From the NCBI GenBank assembly GCA_019828545.1, contig JACVRA010000006.1:2254-15062 (forward strand): a stretch of DNA of 12,809 nt. Direction: 5' to 3'. The stretch comes from Paracamarosporium sp. OC-R06-R3 (Eukaryota; Ascomycota; Dothideomycetes; Pleosporales; Didymosphaeriaceae). A program made the position numbers and the translations under genes. Shown here in pieces: positions 10,656 to 12,809 of the stretch (positions are counted from its first letter, which is position 1; every line of letters starts with the position of its first letter). The notes under the pieces were generated by a model. That model worked only from the letters and a program-made list of their open reading frames with translations, had not been told where the DNA came from and did not search any database.

Positions 10656-10690
10656 TATAAAAGCTTTTTATAAGCTTAAAAGCTTTTATA
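10656..10690. repeat. Perfect 13-bp inverted repeat
   Basis: TATAAAAGCTTTT (10656-10668) is followed after 9 bases by its exact reverse complement (10678-10690). Each arm also contains the palindrome AAAAGCTTTT. It could fold as a hairpin or be a regulatory dyad in the LTR. Confidence 0.85.
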
Positions 10691-11126
10691 ATAGATATTT
10701 AAATAAACTAAGTCCTTTAGTAACTCTAAATAGATAAATTTATAATTAAGAATATAATATTTAGTAGCTAACCAGCCTATATAAATTTAATAAGTATAAA
10801 TATAAGACTATCTATAGCGTTTAAGTAAAAGAAAGTATAATAAAGCTTAAAACTTACTAATTATATTAGGCCTTAATAGCTTAATTAGGCTATAATTATT
10901 AGAAACTTAAATAAGTTGGAATTTTAATAATATAGATTAAGTTTATCTATATAGCTAGCTTTTAGCTATAAATAGCTTAATAGCTTTTTTATATTCTTTT
11001 ATACTAGGCCTATAGGTTAGTTAATTAATCTTTAGTTTACCTCTTATTACGTACTCCTATATACCTCTATTTAGAATATACCTAGTATAAATCTTTTAAC
11101 TACTTATACTAATATTCCTAATAGGA

Positions 11127-11846
11127 ATTATTATAAATAAAAATAAGCTCTTTATATTTAAATACTAAAATATATTTATAAATATATTAGGAATATATAA
11201 AAAGCTCTTAATAACTTTTTATTTATAAATAAATAAATAAATAAAATATATAAATTAAGTATTAAAATAATACCTATAATTCTACGTAAATAAGTAATAA
11301 AATAACTAGGTTAAACTTTTATTAATAATATAGTTAATATATAATAATATTAGATTAAATATAATAGGCTATTTACTATACTATATTAACTATAAATATA
11401 AGTTAGTAGCTTATTAAGACTCTAAAGACGTAGAAAGTACTACTATAAAAGCCTAAAAAAAGACTTAAAAAATAAAGAAAATATATAAAACTTTATAAAA
11501 TAAAATATCTTACAAAGCCCTTTTAGTATTTAAGAATATAAATAAATAAAGAATTAAAAAATTAATCTTTAAAAGGGGGGATAAAGTTTTCCTAGTATAA
11601 AAAAACTTTAAAATTAAATAGTAAAGTAAAAAACTAGATTATTTATAAATAAAACCCTTTAAAATTCTAAAAAATAAAAAATTAGTTATAAATAAGCTTA
11701 AATTACTAAAAGAAACTAAAATATACTTAACCTTTTATAAATTACTTTTAAACCTAATACTTCAGAATACTTTAATTAAGACCTAGTTAAAACTAAAAAA
11801 TAATAAGTATAAAATTAAAACTATTAAAAATCTATAAAAGATTAAT
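11127..11846 (+). pseudogene. Fragment of a second inner-family pol: integrase core to chromodomain start
   Basis: Aligns to 6706-7423 of the inner element, same strand, with few gaps. It reads in one frame (frame 3) from start to end. The two visible catalytic codons are changed exactly as in the inner copy: Asp to Asn at 11136 and Glu to Lys at 11244, with 35 residues between. The GDKVFL-type motif is at about 11577-11595, and the chromodomain begins near 11808 but is cut off after about a dozen codons. At its left, homology stops inside the codons just before the second catalytic residue; at its right it meets the pogo-like element. Its missing 5' part may lie upstream of the window. Confidence 0.9.
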
Positions 11847-11849
11847 GTA

Positions 11850-12809
11850 TATATATAGTAAGTTAGATAAATAAGTAAGTTAAATACTTTATTAAGCCCT
11901 TACTAAAATATACTATTACCTATAGTATAATATAATATTTTAATAATAAAATAAACTACCTAAATTAAAAAAAGCTAAAATATAGCTTATACTTTAGGCT
12001 ATTAAATAAGACGTAACTTTAATATAGTAACATACTATAGTTATTTATAAAGTCTTTAAAAGTATACTAAGTAATTAATACGCTAAAAAAACCTTTTAAT
12101 ATAATTATATACCTAACTTAATAAGACTTACTATAAGAGAAGAGGAGGTAATTATATAATATATACTTAATTTAAATATATAAAGATTTCTATCTTAGCT
12201 TACTACTATTAAAGATATAACTAATACTTTATTAGCTATATACTATTATAAGTTAGTTAATTAAAAGTAGTTATATTACTTTATTAAGTACTAACTAAAG
12301 CTTATAATAAAGCTTAATTAAAAGTATAATTATAAAAAAGCTCTTAATAAGGATTTTAAAGTTATATAAGGTTAATTTTAGCTTATAAAGAATACTAAAG
12401 TTAAGTATAGTATCTAAGATGAAAATATTTATAATTTTAATAAATTAGGCTTTATAATAGGTATAATATTAACTAGAGTAGTTATTATAAACTCTAAGTA
12501 TTAAAGATAACTAAAGAGTATATAGTAGAGTAACTAGAAATAAACTATAATTATTTAAAGTATTAATATAATAAAATAGCTAATTTTATTTTTTATTATT
12601 TTTTAAAGTAAATACTACTTTTCTATCTAGTATAAAGAAAAGGATTTATTATATAATTAGGTTATTATAGTCTTTAAGAATAGCTAAATAATAAATAAGC
12701 TTAGTCTATATTAATTAAAGCACTTTAATAAGTATATAAAGAAGTATATTATTAGTATAATACATTTACTTATTATTAATGGCTATAAAAGCTATAACTT
12801 ACTTAAATT
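11850..12809 (+). mobile_element. Pogo/Fot1-type DDE transposon, 5' part (runs off window)
   Basis: Begins at the point where similarity to the chromodomain sequence ends, next to a (TA)n stretch at 11848-11857; TA is the target of this superfamily. The left terminal repeat would lie in about 11857-11890, where a GTAAGTTAGATAAATAAGTAAG-like internally repetitive stretch is seen, but the right end is outside the window so it cannot be matched. It contains a transposase reading frame on the same strand. Confidence 0.75.
11932..12809 (+). pseudogene. Pogo/Fot1-like transposase, N-terminal two thirds (RIP-degraded, partial)
   Basis: One frame (codons from 11932) runs to the window end with TAA/TAG stops but no frameshift. 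An N-terminal helix-turn-helix resembling the Psq type is at about 11955-12090. A CENP-B-like second DNA-binding domain starts at about 12127, with LTIREEEV. Next come a region matching the pogo-family RKY.Y.RAL stretch (about 12320-12350), then the DDE_1 catalytic domain. Its first motif, normally YNFDETGF, reads YNFNKLGF at 12430-12453, so the catalytic Asp at 12439 is Asn. The second, normally LDGH-like, reads INGY with Asp to Asn at 12778. The third acidic residue is beyond the window. The start codon is inferred: ATA at 11932 or 11935 probably derives from ATG. Such transposases cut and paste DNA at TA sites. Confidence 0.9.

Larger units (their letters stand above)
8815..11126 (+). mobile_element. 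Outer Ty3/gypsy element, right part (interrupted by inner element)
   Basis: Together with 1-1482 this forms one older retrotransposon split by the inner insertion. Its 5' LTR, gag and protease lie upstream of the window. Its right boundary is put just before 11127, where homology to the inner element's integrase starts. Because its 5' LTR is not visible, the 3' LTR cannot be delimited. A purine run at about 10398-10408 could be its polypurine tract, which would make the LTR roughly 715 bp. Confidence 0.75.
10391..11126 (+). other. Outer element 3' tail, probably 3' LTR; no gene seen
   Basis: No coding similarity is recognisable after the chromodomain. The stretch holds four 18-bp tandem units, a perfect 13-bp inverted repeat and a short ATTCC/GGAAT inverted repeat at 11113-11127, close to the right boundary. 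Position after pol, and the preceding purine-rich run, suggest LTR sequence. This cannot be proven without the partner LTR. Confidence 0.5.

Noticed and set aside
11040..11126. Weak integrase-like reading (YIP followed by a G-I-I box) upstream of fragment D, which would extend it leftward.
   Set aside because: The spacing is about seven residues shorter than in the inner copy and base similarity is lost, so it is likely chance; the boundary is kept at 11127 with stated uncertainty.
1..12809. Mitochondrial or plastid genome, or a Plasmodium-like AT-rich nuclear genome.
   Set aside because: No tRNAs, rRNAs or open organellar genes are seen; coding traces are nuclear fungal transposons, and the CpA/TpG loss with context-dependent stops is specific to RIP and not to general AT bias.
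1..12809. Short open stretches on both strands that could be called small genes.
   Set aside because: They fall inside recognised transposon frames or in low-complexity A/T sequence, have no start context or conserved motif, and arise by chance in such DNA.

Overview
This window looks like a piece of heterochromatin from a filamentous ascomycete, a species that carries or once carried repeat-induced point mutation (RIP). It contains no intact gene. It is extremely A+T-rich. CpA and TpG dinucleotides are almost absent, while TpA and the trinucleotides CTA and TAG are everywhere. Every recognisable coding frame belongs to a transposon and is broken many times by TAA and TAG, the stops expected when CAA, CAG, CGA and TGG codons suffer C-to-T or G-to-A changes. 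Many His and Cys codons now read Tyr, and many Asp and Glu codons now read Asn and Lys. I cannot name the species; large AT-rich, transposon-filled blocks of this kind are known from Pezizomycotina such as several Dothideomycetes.

Layout, all on the + strand. (A) 1-1482 and 8820 to about 10390 are two halves of one Ty3/gypsy pol gene: reverse transcriptase, RNase H, then integrase zinc finger, integrase core and chromodomain. (B) A complete LTR retrotransposon of 7332 bp, at 1483-8814, sits inside it. It has two 548-bp LTRs, a 5-bp target duplication (AATTA), gag, and a pol with protease-like motif, RT, RNase H, integrase and chromodomain. Removing B and one target-site copy rejoins the two halves of A in the same reading frame. 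(C) About 10390-11126 is the 3' tail of element A, probably including its 3' LTR, with an 18-bp tandem repeat and a 13-bp perfect inverted repeat. (D) 11127-11846 is a piece of a second copy of element B's family, running from the integrase core to the start of the chromodomain. (E) From about 11850 to the window end lies the 5' part of a pogo/Fot1-type DDE transposon, apparently inserted into the chromodomain coding sequence of D.

The history that fits best is serial nesting: element D, struck by A on its left and by the pogo-like element on its right, and A later struck by B. RIP then damaged all of them. Two of the three retroelement copies still show chromodomain sequence and the third breaks off within it. 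Chromodomains in this group are thought to direct integration into histone-methylated heterochromatin, which would explain the pile-up. The only system I can see is a genome-defence graveyard; I found no novel functional system.
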